DNA of 64,000 nt from Bacilli bacterium (GCA_017553685.1 JAFZKH010000003.1:1-64000); one strand, 5' to 3'. Shown: positions 32,535 through 42,258, counted from the stretch's first letter. Translations and numbers: made by a program. Notes: a model not told the origin generated them from the sequence alone.

Positions 32535-33656
32535 ATGAAATTTTCAATTAAAAAAGATATATTATTAGAAAGTCTTAATATAGTAAGTCATGCTATATCA
32601 AGTAAAAATATTATTCCTGTATTAGGAGGAATTAAATTTGATCTTAAAAAAGAAGGATTATATTTAGAAGCTAGTGACAATGAAATAGATATTAAAACAT
32701 TTATAGATAAAAAGATGATAGATAAAATAGATAAAGAAGGAACTATAGTAGTTCAAGGTAAATATTTATTAGATATTGTTAGAAAATTACCTGATACTGT
32801 TATTAATATAGAAGTTATTGATGGATTAAAAATACTTATCCACACAGAAAATTCTAAATTTAATTTAAATGGTATTGATTCAGATGAATTTCCTGATATT
32901 AAAATAGAAAAATCTTCAAGTCCTATATCTATAAGTAAAAAATTAATTAAACAAATAGTTAATCAAACTATATTTGCTACATCTACTCAAGAAACTAGAC
33001 CAATATTAACAGGTATTAACTTTAAAATAAATGGTGATTTAATGGAAGTAGTTGCTACAGATTCATATAGATTAGCTAAAAAAACTATTAAATTAGATAA
33101 AGCTGTGGATAATGTTATTAATATTGTTGTTCCATCAAAAAATATTGGTGAATTAATTAAAATAATTGAAGAAAGTGATGATAATTTAAATATTCACATA
33201 TTTACTAATAAAATTTTATTTGAAATGAATGATATATATTTTCAATCTAGATTATTAAATGGAAACTTTCCTGATATTAATAGATTAATACCTACTGAAT
33301 ATAAATTAGTAGTTAAAGCTACTACTAATGATCTATATGATGTAGTAGATAGAGCATCTTTATTAACATCTGAAAAAGAAAAGAATGTTATTAAATTTGA
33401 AATTAGTGAAAATGAATTAATTGTTACATCTAATACACCAGAAATTGGTAAAGTAGAAGAAAGATTAAGTATATTAAATGAATCTGGTAATGATTTAAGT
33501 ATTTCATTTTCTGCTAAATATATGCTTGAAGCTCTTAGAACTATTTCATCTAAAGAAGTTAAAATTTCATTAAATGGAGAAATAAATCCTATTATATTAA
33601 CTAATGAAGAAAATGATGATTTAATTCAACTTTTATTACCAATTAAAACATATTAA
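32535..33656 (+). CDS. dnaN: DNA polymerase III beta sliding clamp
   Basis: A 373-residue clamp in three repeated domains that tethers the replicative polymerase to DNA. Recognisable blocks are Phe-Ser-Ile-Lys-Lys-Asp at the start, Thr-Arg-Pro-Ile-Leu-Thr-Gly-Ile in domain 2 and the closing Leu-Leu-Leu-Pro-Ile-Lys. AGGAGG precedes ATG. It follows dnaA across the second origin element. Confidence 0.97.
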   Translation: MKFSIKKDILLESLNIVSHAISSKNIIPVLGGIKFDLKKEGLYLEASDNEIDIKTFIDKKMIDKIDKEGTIVVQGKYLLDIVRKLPDTVINIEVIDGLKILIHTENSKFNLNGIDSDEFPDIKIEKSSSPISISKKLIKQIVNQTIFATSTQETRPILTGINFKINGDLMEVVATDSYRLAKKTIKLDKAVDNVINIVVPSKNIGELIKIIEESDDNLNIHIFTNKILFEMNDIYFQSRLLNGNFPDINRLIPTEYKLVVKATTNDLYDVVDRASLLTSEKEKNVIKFEISENELIVTSNTPEIGKVEERLSILNESGNDLSISFSAKYMLEALRTISSKEVKISLNGEINPIILTNEENDDLIQLLLPIKTY

Positions 33657-33678
33657 GAGAACTATGGTTCTCTTTTTT
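33655..33678 (+). terminator. Terminator of dnaN
   Basis: GAGAAC (33,657-33,662) pairs with GTTCTC (33,667-33,672), loop TATG, followed by T6. Confidence 0.85.
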
Positions 33679-33743
33679 AGTGGATTTTTTTTTACAAATA
33701 GAGAATAAAACATATGATAGAAACCCAAGAAAGGGGTGAAATT

Positions 33744-34193
33744 ATGGATAATTATGAAATAAATAGAGATACATTAATAATTCTTCCATATGGTTTAAAT
33801 AAATCAAAAATAATAGAAAAGAACCAAGAAATAATAGTTAATAAAGAACCTATGGATATTATTAAATATAATTGTGAATTCTATGGTTCAACTTATGAAG
33901 GAAGACATTTTGGTACTAAATCTATCATGAATATTACACATAAGTCTCCAATTATAATTGAAGAAAGTAGAAAAATAATCTGTTTTCCAACAGCATCACC
34001 AAGACAAAATGAATGTGCATGGGTTATATTAAATCCTATTAAGAATTTCTATGGTGATTCTAATTCTACAAATATAATATTTGATAATAATTTAGTTTAT
34101 AATATTACAATTTCTATAGCATCTTTTGAAAATCAAATAAGTAGATCTTATAGACTAGAATCTATATTAAGAAAAAGACTAGAAAACTTTTAA
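33744..34193 (+). CDS. comK: ComK-domain competence regulator homologue
   Basis: A 149-residue protein with the ComK pattern throughout: Tyr-Glu-Ile-Asn-Arg-Asp-Thr at the start, Gly-Ser-Thr-Tyr-Glu-Gly-Arg, Ser-Pro-Ile-x-Ile-x-Glu, Phe-Pro-Thr-x-Ser-Pro and Cys-Ala-Trp. ComK activates DNA-uptake genes in Bacillus and also occurs as ComK-like proteins in related lineages. GGGGTG before ATG at 33,744 gives a better start than the ATG ten codons upstream. It stands between dnaN and recF with its own terminator, where the S4-domain gene yaaA normally lies. Whether it controls competence here is unknown. Confidence 0.82.
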   Translation: MDNYEINRDTLIILPYGLNKSKIIEKNQEIIVNKEPMDIIKYNCEFYGSTYEGRHFGTKSIMNITHKSPIIIEESRKIICFPTASPRQNECAWVILNPIKNFYGDSNSTNIIFDNNLVYNITISIASFENQISRSYRLESILRKRLENF

Positions 34194-34200
34194 AATTATA

Positions 34201-34232
34201 AAACTCAATTACTAAAAAAATTGAGTTTTTTT
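34201..34232 (+). terminator. Terminator of comK
   Basis: AAACTCAATT (34,201-34,210) pairs with AATTGAGTTT (34,219-34,228), followed by further T. Confidence 0.85.
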
Positions 34233-34317
34233 ACTAAATTTTAATTTATTTACCCATTTTTATGATATAATATACTTGTATGGGTAGGTAATTGGTTTTA
34301 CTATAAAGGTGTTAAAA

Positions 34318-34338
34318 ATGGGCTTTAAAATAGGTTAA
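34318..34338 (+). CDS. Possible leader peptide upstream of recF
   Basis: A seven-codon ORF reading Met-Gly-Phe-Lys-Ile-Gly-stop has AAAGGTG seven bases before its ATG, a better ribosome site than recF itself has. Its stop TAA lies three bases before the recF ATG, so re-initiation would couple the two. A TGATATAAT promoter lies at 34,263-34,271. Confidence 0.3.
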   Translation: MGFKIG

Positions 34339-34340
34339 AA

Positions 34341-35432
34341 ATGTTTTTAAGAAAAATTGAATTAAAAAATTTTAGAAATTATGAAGATTTAAAATTAGAA
34401 TTCAATAAGAATATTAATATCTTTATAGGAAATAATGCACAGGGTAAAACAAATATCCTAGAAAGTATATATTTCTTAGCAGTAACCAAGTCCCATAGAT
34501 GTAATAAAGATAATTATTTAATTAAAAATGATTGTATTTTTTCTAAGGTAATAGGGGAAGTTGAAAACAACGACAGAAAGAATATATATGAGATTATTAT
34601 TAATAATGAAGGTAAAAGAGTATCTATTAATAATAATATATTTAAAAGAATAAGTGATTATCTATCTAATATTAATGTTGTTATGTTTTGTCCAGATGAT
34701 TTAGAAATAATAAAAGGTACACCTAGTGATCGAAGAAAGTTTCTAAATATAGAAATAGGACAAATAAGTAATGAATATATCATTTATTTAGCTAAATTTA
34801 ATAAAGTATTAAAGACTAGAAATGAATATTTAAAGAATGAACATAATATTGATTTTAATTATTTAGATATCTTAACTGATGAATTAATAGACTTAAATAT
34901 TAAACTATATAAATATAGAAAAGAGTTTATTAATGATTTAAATAATTATATTGTGGATATTTATAAGAAAATATTTTTAAAAGAAGATATATATGTTAAA
35001 TATGAATCATTTATAGATAATGAAGAGGATATAGTAGAAGATTTAAGAGAAAAATACTTAAGAGTTAGAGATAGTGAATTAAATCAAAAAACAACATTAA
35101 TTGGAGTCCATAGAGATAATTTTTCTATATATATAGATGGAAAAGAGATTAATAATTATGGATCACAAGGACAACATAGGGTAGCTATTCTTTGTTTAAA
35201 ACTAGCTGAGATAGAAATATATAAACAGAAATATAATATTAAACCAATAATATTATTAGATGATATATTTAGTGAGTTAGATAAAAAGAAGAAAATAAAC
35301 ATAATTAAATATATAGATAAGGACTTACAAATATTTATTACATCAACAGACTTACATAGTATAAGTAAAAGAATAACTAAAAACGCTGATATATTTTATA
35401 TAGAAGAGGGAAAGGTAAAATTAGGTGAATAA
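34341..35432 (+). CDS. recF: DNA repair and recombination protein RecF
   Basis: A 363-residue SMC-like ATPase that helps load RecA at gaps. Walker A is Gly-Asn-Asn-Ala-Gln-Gly-Lys-Thr-Asn near residue 32, the signature is Ser-Gln-Gly-Gln-His-Arg, and Walker B is Leu-Leu-Asp-Asp-Ile-Phe-Ser-Glu-Leu. The start has only a weak AGG upstream and may rely on the preceding leader ORF. It overlaps the ribosome site of gyrB. Confidence 0.97.
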   Translation: MFLRKIELKNFRNYEDLKLEFNKNINIFIGNNAQGKTNILESIYFLAVTKSHRCNKDNYLIKNDCIFSKVIGEVENNDRKNIYEIIINNEGKRVSINNNIFKRISDYLSNINVVMFCPDDLEIIKGTPSDRRKFLNIEIGQISNEYIIYLAKFNKVLKTRNEYLKNEHNIDFNYLDILTDELIDLNIKLYKYRKEFINDLNNYIVDIYKKIFLKEDIYVKYESFIDNEEDIVEDLREKYLRVRDSELNQKTTLIGVHRDNFSIYIDGKEINNYGSQGQHRVAILCLKLAEIEIYKQKYNIKPIILLDDIFSELDKKKKINIIKYIDKDLQIFITSTDLHSISKRITKNADIFYIEEGKVKLGE

Positions 35433-35433
35433 T

Positions 35434-37353
35434 ATGGCACAAGATAAGTATGATGCATCGGATATTCAAGTATTGGAAGGTTTAGAAGCTGTTAGAAAAA
35501 GACCTGGTATGTATATTGGTACAACTGATGTTAAAGGACTTCACCATTTAGTATGGGAAATAGTAGACAACTCAATAGATGAAGCCTTAGCAGGTTTCTG
35601 TAATCATATTGAGATTACTATTAATAAAGATAATTCAGTAACTGTACAAGATAATGGTAGAGGTATTCCAGTTGGAATACATGCTAAAACAGGTATATCA
35701 ACAGTAGAAACAGTTTATACTGTATTACATGCAGGTGGTAAATTTGGAGGAGGAGGATATAAAGTATCTGGAGGACTACATGGTGTTGGTGCTTCAGTAG
35801 TTAATGCTTTATCTTCTTGGGTAGATGTCCAAGTTAAAAGAGATGGTAAAATTTATGAATGTAAATTTGAAAATGGTGGTAAAACTACACAATCTCTAAA
35901 AGAAATAGGTACATGTGATGAAAAAGATACAGGTACTAAAGTAACATTTAAACCTGATGGAAGTATATTCGATTCAGAAATTTATGATTATGAAACATTA
36001 AAAGTAAGAAGTAGAGAACTTGCATTCTTAAATAAAGGATTAAGAATAACATTAACAGATAATAGAGTAGATCCTGTTAAACAAGATACATTTATGTATG
36101 AAGGTGGTATATCTGAATATGTTAGATTCTTAAATAAGAATAAAACTCCAATACATGAAAATGTAATTCATTTAGAAGGTGAAGAAGATAGTGTTATGTT
36201 TGAAGTTGCTATGCAATATAACTCAGGATATAACACAGATAGTATCTATTCATTTGTTAATAATATTAATACTCATGATGGCGGAACACACGAGGAAGGT
36301 GTAAGAAGAGCCCTTACCAGAGTTATAAATAGTTATGCAAGAAAGAATAATATATTAAAAGAAAAAGATGAATCACTTACAGGAGACGATGTTAAAGAAG
36401 GTTTAACAATGATTATCTCTTGTAAACATCCTAATCCTCAATTTGAAGGACAAACTAAAGGTAGACTAGGTAACTCTGAAGTTAGAAAGTTAGCCGATAG
36501 TGTATTCTCTGAAGGATTTGAAAGATTCTTAATGGAAAATCCAACAGAAGCTAGAATTATTGTTGAAAAAGCAATATCAGCTTGTAGAGCTAGAAATGCT
36601 GCTAAAAGAGCAAGAGAAGCTTCTAGAAAATCAGATTTATCAATTAGTAATTTCTTTGGTAAACTAACAGATTGTAAGAGTAAAGATCCTAGTGAATCAG
36701 AAATATTCATAGTCGAGGGAGATTCTGCCGGAGGTTCTGCTAAACTTGGTAGAGATTCAATGACTCAAGCAATTCTTCCTTTAAAAGGTAAAATATTAAA
36801 TGTTGAAAAAGCTAGATTAGATAAAGCGTTATCAAATGAAGAAATTAAGTCTATAATTACTGCATTTGGTACAGGTATTGGTAATGATTTTGATATATCT
36901 AAATTAAGATATGACAAGATAATAATAATGACCGATGCCGATGTTGATGGTGCTCATATTAGAGTATTATTATTAACACTATTCTTTAGATATTTTAGAC
37001 CAATAGTTGAAGCAGGACATGTATATGCTGCTCAACCACCTTTATTTAGAATAATGCATGGTAAAACAAGAAAATATGTATTAACTGATGAAGAAAAAGA
37101 TGAATATCTAAATAATATTAAAGATACAGAACGTTCTAGAGCCGAAGTTACTCGTATGAAAGGACTTGGTGAAATGGACGCTGAAGAACTATATGAAACA
37201 ACAATGGATATTAACACAAGAGTTCTTAAGAAGATTACTGTAGATGATTTAGTGGCTGCAGATGCTGTATTTTCTCAATTAATGGGTGAAGAAGTTGAAC
37301 CTAGAAGACAATTTATTGAAGAAAATGCTATTAATGCAGATCTAGATATATAG
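35434..37353 (+). CDS. gyrB: DNA gyrase subunit B
   Basis: A 639-residue ATPase subunit of gyrase. The GHKL ATP site shows Glu-Ile-Val-Asp-Asn-Ser-Ile-Asp and Asp-Asn-Gly-Arg-Gly. The Toprim domain has Glu-Gly-Asp-Ser-Ala-Gly-Gly and the metal-binding Asp-Ala-Asp-Val-Asp. The [10 protein letters not shown] block is present. The ATG at 35,434 after AGGTG is the start; the upstream GTG is inside that ribosome site. Confidence 0.98.
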   Translation: MAQDKYDASDIQVLEGLEAVRKRPGMYIGTTDVKGLHHLVWEIVDNSIDEALAGFCNHIEITINKDNSVTVQDNGRGIPVGIHAKTGISTVETVYTVLHAGGKFGGGGYKVSGGLHGVGASVVNALSSWVDVQVKRDGKIYECKFENGGKTTQSLKEIGTCDEKDTGTKVTFKPDGSIFDSEIYDYETLKVRSRELAFLNKGLRITLTDNRVDPVKQDTFMYEGGISEYVRFLNKNKTPIHENVIHLEGEEDSVMFEVAMQYNSGYNTDSIYSFVNNINTHDGGTHEEGVRRALTRVINSYARKNNILKEKDESLTGDDVKEGLTMIISCKHPNPQFEGQTKGRLGNSEVRKLADSVFSEGFERFLMENPTEARIIVEKAISACRARNAAKRAREASRKSDLSISNFFGKLTDCKSKDPSESEIFIVEGDSAGGSAKLGRDSMTQAILPLKGKILNVEKARLDKALSNEEIKSIITAFGTGIGNDFDISKLRYDKIIIMTDADVDGAHIRVLLLTLFFRYFRPIVEAGHVYAAQPPLFRIMHGKTRKYVLTDEEKDEYLNNIKDTERSRAEVTRMKGLGEMDAEELYETTMDINTRVLKKITVDDLVAADAVFSQLMGEEVEPRRQFIEENAINADLDI

Positions 37354-37369
37354 TTAGGGGGTGTAATTA

Positions 37370-39910
37370 ATGGAAAATGAAGAATTATTAGAACAAAATG
37401 AAGAAATAACTACTGAATATAGTGGTGATTTTCATGAAAGAGATAGTTTTATTGAAAACAATATAGTTAATGAAATTCAAAAATCATTTATTGACTATTC
37501 TTTATCTGTTATTACAGCTCGTGCTATACCAGATTTAAAAGATGGTTTAAAACCAGTTCATAGACGTATTTTATGGTCTATGTATGAAAATGGTTATACA
37601 CCAGATAAACCTCATAGAAAATGTGCTACTACTGTAGGTAACGTTATGGGTAGATATCATCCACATGGTGATGCTGCAATATATGATGCTTTAGTTAGAT
37701 TAGCACAAGATTTCAATGAAAGATATACATTAGTTGATGGCCATGGTAACTTTGGTAACATTGAAGGTGATGGAGCTGCTGCTTCTCGTTATACAGAAGC
37801 AAGACTATCTAAAATATCTCTTGAATTATTAAAAGATATTAAAAAAGATACTGTTGATATGATTCCAAACTTTGATGGAATATATGAAGAACCAGTTGTA
37901 TTACCATCTAAATTTCCAAATATATTAGTTAATGGTACTATGGGTATTGCTGTAGGTATGGCAACAAATATTCCACCACATAACTTAGGAGAAGTAATAG
38001 ATGGATGTATTGCTTATATAGATAATCCTGATATTGATACTATGGGACTTATGAATTATATTAAAGGTCCTGATTTTCCAACAGGTGGTGTAATTCTAGG
38101 AAATAGTGGTATTAGAAAAGCATATGAAACAGGTAGAGGATCTATTACTATTAGAAGTAAGGCTACTATTGAAGATAAAGGAACTCATCAAAATATAGTT
38201 ATTACTGAAGTTCCTTATGGAGTTAGTACTTCTGATTTAAAAGATAGAGTAGCAGAACTTGTTCATAACAAGATAATTGAAGGTATTTCAGATTATCATA
38301 CAGATTTAAAGAATGGTTTAAAAATAACTATTACTTTAAAAAGAGATGCTAATGCTCAAGTAGTATTAAATAAATTATTTAAATTAACAAATTTCCAAGT
38401 AAACTTTAGTATTATATTATTAATGCTTGATAATAAGACTCCTAAAACACTTGGATTAAAGGATATTATTTCTAAATATATAGCACATCAAAAAGAAGTT
38501 ATTATTAGAAGAACTAAATATGATCTAAAGAAAACTGAAGAAGAAGCTCATATTTATGAAGGTTTAAAAATAGCTTTAGATAATATTGATGAAATAATTA
38601 AATTAATTAAAGCATCTAAAACAGATGAAGAAGCTAAAAATGGCTTAATGAGTAGATTTGGTTTAGATGATGTTCAATCACAAGCTATTCTAGAAATGAA
38701 GTTAAGAAGATTAACTGGTTTAGCTAGAGAAGATGTTGAAAATCATTTAGATGAATTACATAAGACAATTGAAGAATTAAAAGCAATATTAGCTAGTGAT
38801 GAAAGAATTATGGGTATAATTAAAGATGAAATGACTGATATCAAGAAGAAGTATTCTGATGATAGAAGAACTAAGATTGATATGACTGCTATTGATTATA
38901 TTGAAGATGAATCTTTAATTCCAGTAGATAATATAATAGTTAATATTACTAAGAATGGTTATATTAAGAGAGTTCCTACTGATACTTATAAAGTACAAAA
39001 TAAAGGTGGAGTAGGAGTTAAAGGTATGACTACTAATGAAGAAGATATAGTAGAAAATATGATATCTCTTCAAACTCATGACCATGTATTATTCTTTACT
39101 AATAAAGGTAAAGTATATAGAATTAAAGGTTATGAAATACCTGAATTCTCAAGACAATCTAAAGGTTTACCAGTAGTTAACTTATTACCAATAGAGAAAG
39201 AAGAAAAGGTAATGTCTATATTACCAATTAGAGATTCTGAGGATATTGGTGAAAAGAAGATTACATTTGTAACTAAACAAGGATTTGTTAAGAGAACTGA
39301 TATAGCTGAATTTGAAAGTATTAGAAAAACTGGTAAAATTGCTATAGGATTAAGAGAAACTGATGAAATCTTAACTGTAATGCTTACTAGTGGTAATGAT
39401 GATATACTTATCTGTGCAGATAATGGCAGAATGATTAGATTTAATGAATCTGAAATAAGAGTTCTAGGTAGATCTGCTAGTGGTGTTAAAGGTATTGAAA
39501 TACCTGATGATGCTAAATGTGTAAGTGCTGTTGTAGTTAAACCTGAAGATGAAATACTTATTGTAACTGAAAATGGTTATGGTAAGAGAACTAATGCTGA
39601 AGAATATAGACTAACTCATAGAGGTAGTAAAGGTGTTAAAGCTATGAATATTACTGAAAAGAATGGTCCAATAGTATCTGTAAGCAAAGTTGAAGAAGAT
39701 TCAGACTTAATAATTATTACAAATAATGGTATGATTATTAGAATTCCATTAGATCAAGTATCTAAAATGAGTAGAGTTACTCAAGGAATTAGAGTTATTA
39801 CACTAAAAGATGATCAAAAAGTATCTTCTACATCTATTTCTAAGATTGAAGAAGAAAAAGATGAAAATGTAGAAGAAACTACTCAAGAAGCATCTGAAAG
39901 TGTAGAATAA
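37370..39910 (+). CDS. gyrA: DNA gyrase subunit A
   Basis: An 846-residue cleavage subunit of gyrase. The active Tyr lies in Ser-Arg-Tyr-Thr-Glu-Ala-Arg. The GyrA box and C-terminal beta-pinwheel (about 515-820) are complete, with an acidic tail. In the quinolone region the sequence is His-Pro-His-Gly-Asp-Ala-Ala-Ile-Tyr-Asp, so the position matching E. coli Ser83 is Ala. AGGGGGTG precedes ATG. It follows gyrB after 16 bases. Confidence 0.98.
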   Translation: MENEELLEQNEEITTEYSGDFHERDSFIENNIVNEIQKSFIDYSLSVITARAIPDLKDGLKPVHRRILWSMYENGYTPDKPHRKCATTVGNVMGRYHPHGDAAIYDALVRLAQDFNERYTLVDGHGNFGNIEGDGAAASRYTEARLSKISLELLKDIKKDTVDMIPNFDGIYEEPVVLPSKFPNILVNGTMGIAVGMATNIPPHNLGEVIDGCIAYIDNPDIDTMGLMNYIKGPDFPTGGVILGNSGIRKAYETGRGSITIRSKATIEDKGTHQNIVITEVPYGVSTSDLKDRVAELVHNKIIEGISDYHTDLKNGLKITITLKRDANAQVVLNKLFKLTNFQVNFSIILLMLDNKTPKTLGLKDIISKYIAHQKEVIIRRTKYDLKKTEEEAHIYEGLKIALDNIDEIIKLIKASKTDEEAKNGLMSRFGLDDVQSQAILEMKLRRLTGLAREDVENHLDELHKTIEELKAILASDERIMGIIKDEMTDIKKKYSDDRRTKIDMTAIDYIEDESLIPVDNIIVNITKNGYIKRVPTDTYKVQNKGGVGVKGMTTNEEDIVENMISLQTHDHVLFFTNKGKVYRIKGYEIPEFSRQSKGLPVVNLLPIEKEEKVMSILPIRDSEDIGEKKITFVTKQGFVKRTDIAEFESIRKTGKIAIGLRETDEILTVMLTSGNDDILICADNGRMIRFNESEIRVLGRSASGVKGIEIPDDAKCVSAVVVKPEDEILIVTENGYGKRTNAEEYRLTHRGSKGVKAMNITEKNGPIVSVSKVEEDSDLIIITNNGMIIRIPLDQVSKMSRVTQGIRVITLKDDQKVSSTSISKIEEEKDENVEETTQEASESVE

Positions 39911-39927
39911 TCGAACAAAATAGCGAA

Positions 39928-39953
39928 CAAAATATTTCCCGGGAAATATTTTG
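39928..39953. promoter_or_regulatory. Noc-binding-site palindrome
   Basis: A 26-bp perfect palindrome is centred on ATTTCCCGGGAAAT (39,934-39,947), the consensus Noc-binding site of Bacillus. It lies 18 bases after the gyrA stop. A Noc-like gene is present at 21,073-22,086. Binding is inferred from the motif. Confidence 0.75.
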
Positions 39954-39984
39954 AATATAAAAATAGTATATTTTAGTCAATTTA

Positions 39985-40013
39985 TTGACTATAAATACTA
40001 AATATAGTATATT
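39985..40013 (+). promoter_or_regulatory. Promoter of the SRP RNA
   Basis: TTGACT (39,985-39,990) and TATATT (40,008-40,013), spacer 17, lie six bases before the SRP RNA 5' end. Confidence 0.7.
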
Positions 40014-40019
40014 AAACAT

Positions 40020-40090
40020 GCACAACGAGAAAATTGGAACCTGGTCAGGACAGAGATGTAGCAGCCATAACAGTTCCTTCTCGTGTGTGC
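40020..40090 (+). ncRNA. ffs: Signal recognition particle RNA (small type)
   Basis: This RNA of about 71 nt has the universal SRP core: GGAACCTGGTCAGG on the 5' side and GTAGCAGCCATAAC on the 3' side, closed by a GAGA tetraloop. The terminal stem pairs GCAC-A-ACGAGAA with TTCTCGT-G-TGTGC, and six T follow at 40,091-40,096 as terminator. It binds Ffh to target membrane proteins. The length is of the short bacterial type, lacking the Alu domain found in Bacillus. Confidence 0.95.
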
Positions 40091-40110
40091 TTTTTTATTG
40101 GAGAATTACT

Positions 40111-40515
40111 ATGAATCAATTAATATATGATGAATTAAATAAATTAGTAGATAAAGCAATTAAAAAAGACGAAGTTCCAGTAGCAGCCCTTATAGTAAAA
40201 GAGGGCAAAATAATAGCTAAAGCATACAATAAAACCAATACATCAAACAATGTATTAGATCATGCAGAAATTATATGTATTAATAAAGCATCAAAGAGAT
40301 TACATAACTGGAGACTTATTGATTGTGAATTGTATGTTACATTAGAACCATGTTCTATGTGCAAAGAAGTAATAAGGAAATCTAGAATTGGTAATATATA
40401 CTATATAATAAGTCAAAATGAACATGAAACAGAGAAAAATCCTGAATATATTAAATTAGATGATGATAAAAATATACAAAATAAACTAGTAGAGTTTTTT
40501 AAACAAAAAAGATAG
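40111..40515 (+). CDS. tadA: tRNA adenosine(34) deaminase
   Basis: A 134-residue zinc deaminase that converts A34 to inosine in tRNA-Arg. The zinc site reads His-Ala-Glu (catalytic Glu) and Pro-Cys-Ser-Met-Cys. The C-terminus is shorter than in E. coli. The start at 40,111 follows TTGGAG; the longer frame upstream would run through the SRP RNA. It is followed by a parS-like palindrome that doubles as terminator. Confidence 0.95.
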   Translation: MNQLIYDELNKLVDKAIKKDEVPVAALIVKEGKIIAKAYNKTNTSNNVLDHAEIICINKASKRLHNWRLIDCELYVTLEPCSMCKEVIRKSRIGNIYYIISQNEHETEKNPEYIKLDDDKNIQNKLVEFFKQKR

Positions 40516-40516
40516 G

Positions 40517-40545
40517 CAATGTTCCACGTGGAACATTGTTTTTTT
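40517..40545 (+). terminator. parS: parS-like site 1, also terminator of tadA
   Basis: The 16-bp palindrome TGTTCCACGTGGAACA (40,520-40,535) lies inside a 22-bp perfect inverted repeat (40,517-40,538) that is followed by seven T. The same DNA is thus a ParB-site candidate and a Rho-independent terminator, located between tadA and dnaX. Confidence 0.8.
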
Positions 40546-40609
40546 ATTTCTAAAATGATGCATAAATATGTTAAAATATGTTATAATTATTAAGGAAAAA
40601 GGTGATTAC

Positions 40610-42256
40610 ATGATATATCAAGCATTATATAGAAAATATAGACCTAAGACATTCAATGATGTATATGGGCAAGAGATTATTGTTCAAACATTAAAGAATA
40701 TGATTGTTAGTAATAAACTTACTCATGCTTATTTATTTGTTGGCCCTAGAGGAACTGGTAAAACAAGTATAGCCAAGATATTTGCTAAAACTATAAATTG
40801 TGAGAATCCTGAAAATGGTTGTTCTTGTGAGAAGTGTGAAATATGTAAGGCAAGTAATAGTAATGAAAATATAGATATTATTGAAATGGATGCTGCTTCT
40901 AATAATGGAGTTGAGGAAATTAGAGATATCAGATCTCATGTTACATTACTTCCTACAATGTCAAAATATAAGGTATATATTGTAGATGAGGTTCATATGT
41001 TAACTCCAAGTGCATTTAATGCATTACTAAAGACTTTAGAAGAACCTCCAAAGCATGTAATCTTTATTTTGGCTACTACAGAACCACAAAAAGTACCTTT
41101 AACAATCCTTTCTAGATGCCAAATGTTTGAATTTAAACCCGTTCCATCTAGTAAAATATCTGATAATCTAAAGAATATATGTAAAAAAGAAAAGATAAAG
41201 ATAGATGATGATGCACTAGAGAAGGTTGTAGAATACTCAAATGGTGGTATGAGAGATGCTATTGGTTTATTAGATCAAGCAAGTGCATATTCGAATGGTG
41301 AAATAAAATTAAATGATGTAGTTTTATTAAATGGAAGACTAAGTATAAAAGATGTTGATAATTTCTTTGATTTATTATTTGAAAGTAAAACTGAAGAATT
41401 GTTTAATTTTAGTGATAATCTAGAGGTAGATGGTAAAAACTATATAGCAGTATGTGAAGATTTTATTAAATATCTTAGAAATAATCTGATTGATTATCAA
41501 ATAAATGATTCAAATAGTGTTGTTAAACAATTTGGTAAAGATAATATTATTAAAATGATATTCACAATAACTGAATATATAAGCCAAATGAAGATATCTA
41601 ATGATAAAAAGATATATTTTGATCTATTAATTATTAAATTATTAGATATATTTGATAAAAAAGTAGGCTATGTTCCACGTGGAACATCAAATAAAGAAGA
41701 AAAAGTAGTTGAAAAAGAATCTAATGTTCCACGTGGAACATCAGAAGAGAAAAAAGTAGAGGTTGAAAGCAATGTTCCACGTGGAACATTGGAAGATAAT
41801 CCTACTTATAAGACTTTAGATGAGCTAATGAATGCTAGAATTAATAATATATTACCTGAAGCAGACAAAAATTCATTTAATGAATATAAGAAAATACTAT
41901 TATCTGATGGTGAACAATATAATTTAGATGAATTAAGATTCAAAAATATACTTTCTGATTGTGAAATTAAGGCATGCAGTCCAGATGGAATAGTAATTGT
42001 TATATCAGATGATAGTATAAAGTATGAAATGTATGATAATTTTGATCAAATAGAAAAGATTATTAAAGAAAAGCTCGGTAAGAAAGTTAGATTATGCATC
42101 TATGATGAACAAAACTGGGTTAATACTAGTGAAATATATAGAAAAAAGATAAGAAATAAAGAAAAAATAGATAAAATAGACGAAAAAGAAATATTAGATA
42201 AGTTTAAATCACAAGATAAAGGTGATTTTGATGACTTGTTAGAGATAGGAGAATAA
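40610..42256 (+). CDS. dnaX: DNA polymerase III tau/gamma subunit
   Basis: A 548-residue clamp-loader ATPase. Walker A is Gly-Pro-Arg-Gly-Thr-Gly-Lys-Thr and the zinc module shows Cys-Ser-Cys-Glu-Lys-Cys-Glu-Ile-Cys. A Ser-Arg-Cys arginine-finger motif follows. Between the clamp-loader part and the C-terminal tau part (about residues 350-400) the protein has three Val-Pro-Arg-Gly-Thr repeats, each encoded by a parS-like palindrome. The start at 40,610 follows AAGGTGAT. It overlaps into a ybaB-recR operon, the usual arrangement. Confidence 0.96.
   Translation: MIYQALYRKYRPKTFNDVYGQEIIVQTLKNMIVSNKLTHAYLFVGPRGTGKTSIAKIFAKTINCENPENGCSCEKCEICKASNSNENIDIIEMDAASNNGVEEIRDIRSHVTLLPTMSKYKVYIVDEVHMLTPSAFNALLKTLEEPPKHVIFILATTEPQKVPLTILSRCQMFEFKPVPSSKISDNLKNICKKEKIKIDDDALEKVVEYSNGGMRDAIGLLDQASAYSNGEIKLNDVVLLNGRLSIKDVDNFFDLLFESKTEELFNFSDNLEVDGKNYIAVCEDFIKYLRNNLIDYQINDSNSVVKQFGKDNIIKMIFTITEYISQMKISNDKKIYFDLLIIKLLDIFDKKVGYVPRGTSNKEEKVVEKESNVPRGTSEEKKVEVESNVPRGTLEDNPTYKTLDELMNARINNILPEADKNSFNEYKKILLSDGEQYNLDELRFKNILSDCEIKACSPDGIVIVISDDSIKYEMYDNFDQIEKIIKEKLGKKVRLCIYDEQNWVNTSEIYRKKIRNKEKIDKIDEKEILDKFKSQDKGDFDDLLEIGE
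41671..41686. promoter_or_regulatory. parS: parS-like site 2, inside dnaX
   Basis: TGTTCCACGTGGAACA, identical to the site at 40,520, encodes Val-Pro-Arg-Gly-Thr in the dnaX frame. Confidence 0.8.
41725..41740. promoter_or_regulatory. parS: parS-like site 3, inside dnaX
   Basis: A third identical 16-bp palindrome, 54 bases from site 2 and in the same reading frame. Confidence 0.8.
41773..41788. promoter_or_regulatory. parS: parS-like site 4, inside dnaX
   Basis: A fourth identical palindrome, 48 bases after site 3; all three dnaX copies are spaced in multiples of three. Confidence 0.8.
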
Positions 42257-42258
42257 TT

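Noticed and set aside
39985-40110. N-terminal extension of tadA
   Set aside because: It runs through the SRP RNA; the start at 40,111 has a proper ribosome site.
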